Below, piece by piece: positions 32,413 through 32,423 of a stretch of 32,423 nt of DNA (its first letter is position 1; each line of letters opens with the position of its first letter). Position numbers and translations under genes: made by a program. Origin of the DNA: an uncultured Lachnospiraceae bacterium (lineage in GTDB: Bacteria; Bacillota; Clostridia; Lachnospirales; Lachnospiraceae). The notes under the pieces are model-generated. The model was given only the letters and a program-made list of their open reading frames with translations. It was not told the DNA's origin and did no database searches. Location of the stretch: contig CAJTOR010000042.1 in assembly GCA_910577675.1 (NCBI GenBank), positions 1 to 32,423 on the forward strand, in the 5' to 3' direction.

Positions 32413-32423
32413 AGCACTATGAG

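Overview
The window looks like a chromosomal segment of a Lachnospiraceae-type member of the Clostridia. It shows moderate-to-low GC, strong AGGAGG ribosome binding sites, frequent TTG starts, a GH127 arabinofuranosidase, an AI-2E/YtvI-type permease, and plasmid- or ICE-like genes typical of gut Clostridia. That assignment is inferred from gene style; no rRNA or tRNA gene is visible.

Region 1 (about 1-15.5 kb, all genes on the minus strand) is part of a conjugative or plasmid-like element. In transcription order it carries parA and parB, a 2428-residue methylase-helicase fusion of the phage P1 DarB type, a PP-loop (PAPS-reductase-like) protein, two unrecognised proteins, a DUF3991/TOPRIM protein and a DUF2806 protein. 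Relaxase, coupling protein, type IV secretion genes and integrase are not in the window. Inside the giant gene, in another frame, lies a 125-codon TnpV-like gene with its own AGGAGG and, 27 nt after its stop, a complete intrinsic terminator. The giant protein reads through both as low-complexity sequence.

Region 2 (15.5-16.7 kb) is a short transition. It has GGGTAA repeats upstream of parA, a lipoprotein whose stop codon sits inside its own terminator, and a BlaI/MecI-type repressor cut down to 56 residues behind a consensus promoter with a palindrome over the -10. The right boundary of the element is probably near here, but no attachment site was recognised.

Region 3 (16.7-22.8 kb) holds ordinary-looking genes: an AI-2E family permease, a CPCC zinc-ribbon protein bordered by degenerate repeats, an ABC-type AAA ATPase, and a GH127 beta-L-arabinofuranosidase on the plus strand.

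Region 4 (22.8-29.8 kb, minus strand) is a likely operon: a TerB_N/TerB_C protein, a BrxD-type (DUF2791) ATPase, an Lhr-like SF2 helicase and a cytidylate-kinase-like protein. The first three form a plausible DNA-processing or defence module without the rest of a BREX system. A duplicated palindromic element lies between the ATPase and helicase genes.

Region 5 (29.9-32.4 kb, plus strand) has a SIMPL-domain protein, a large serine recombinase that has lost its catalytic domain, a terminator, and a 166-bp imperfect palindrome whose arms pair almost without indels and with many G-T wobble positions. The window ends at a promoter for an unseen gene.
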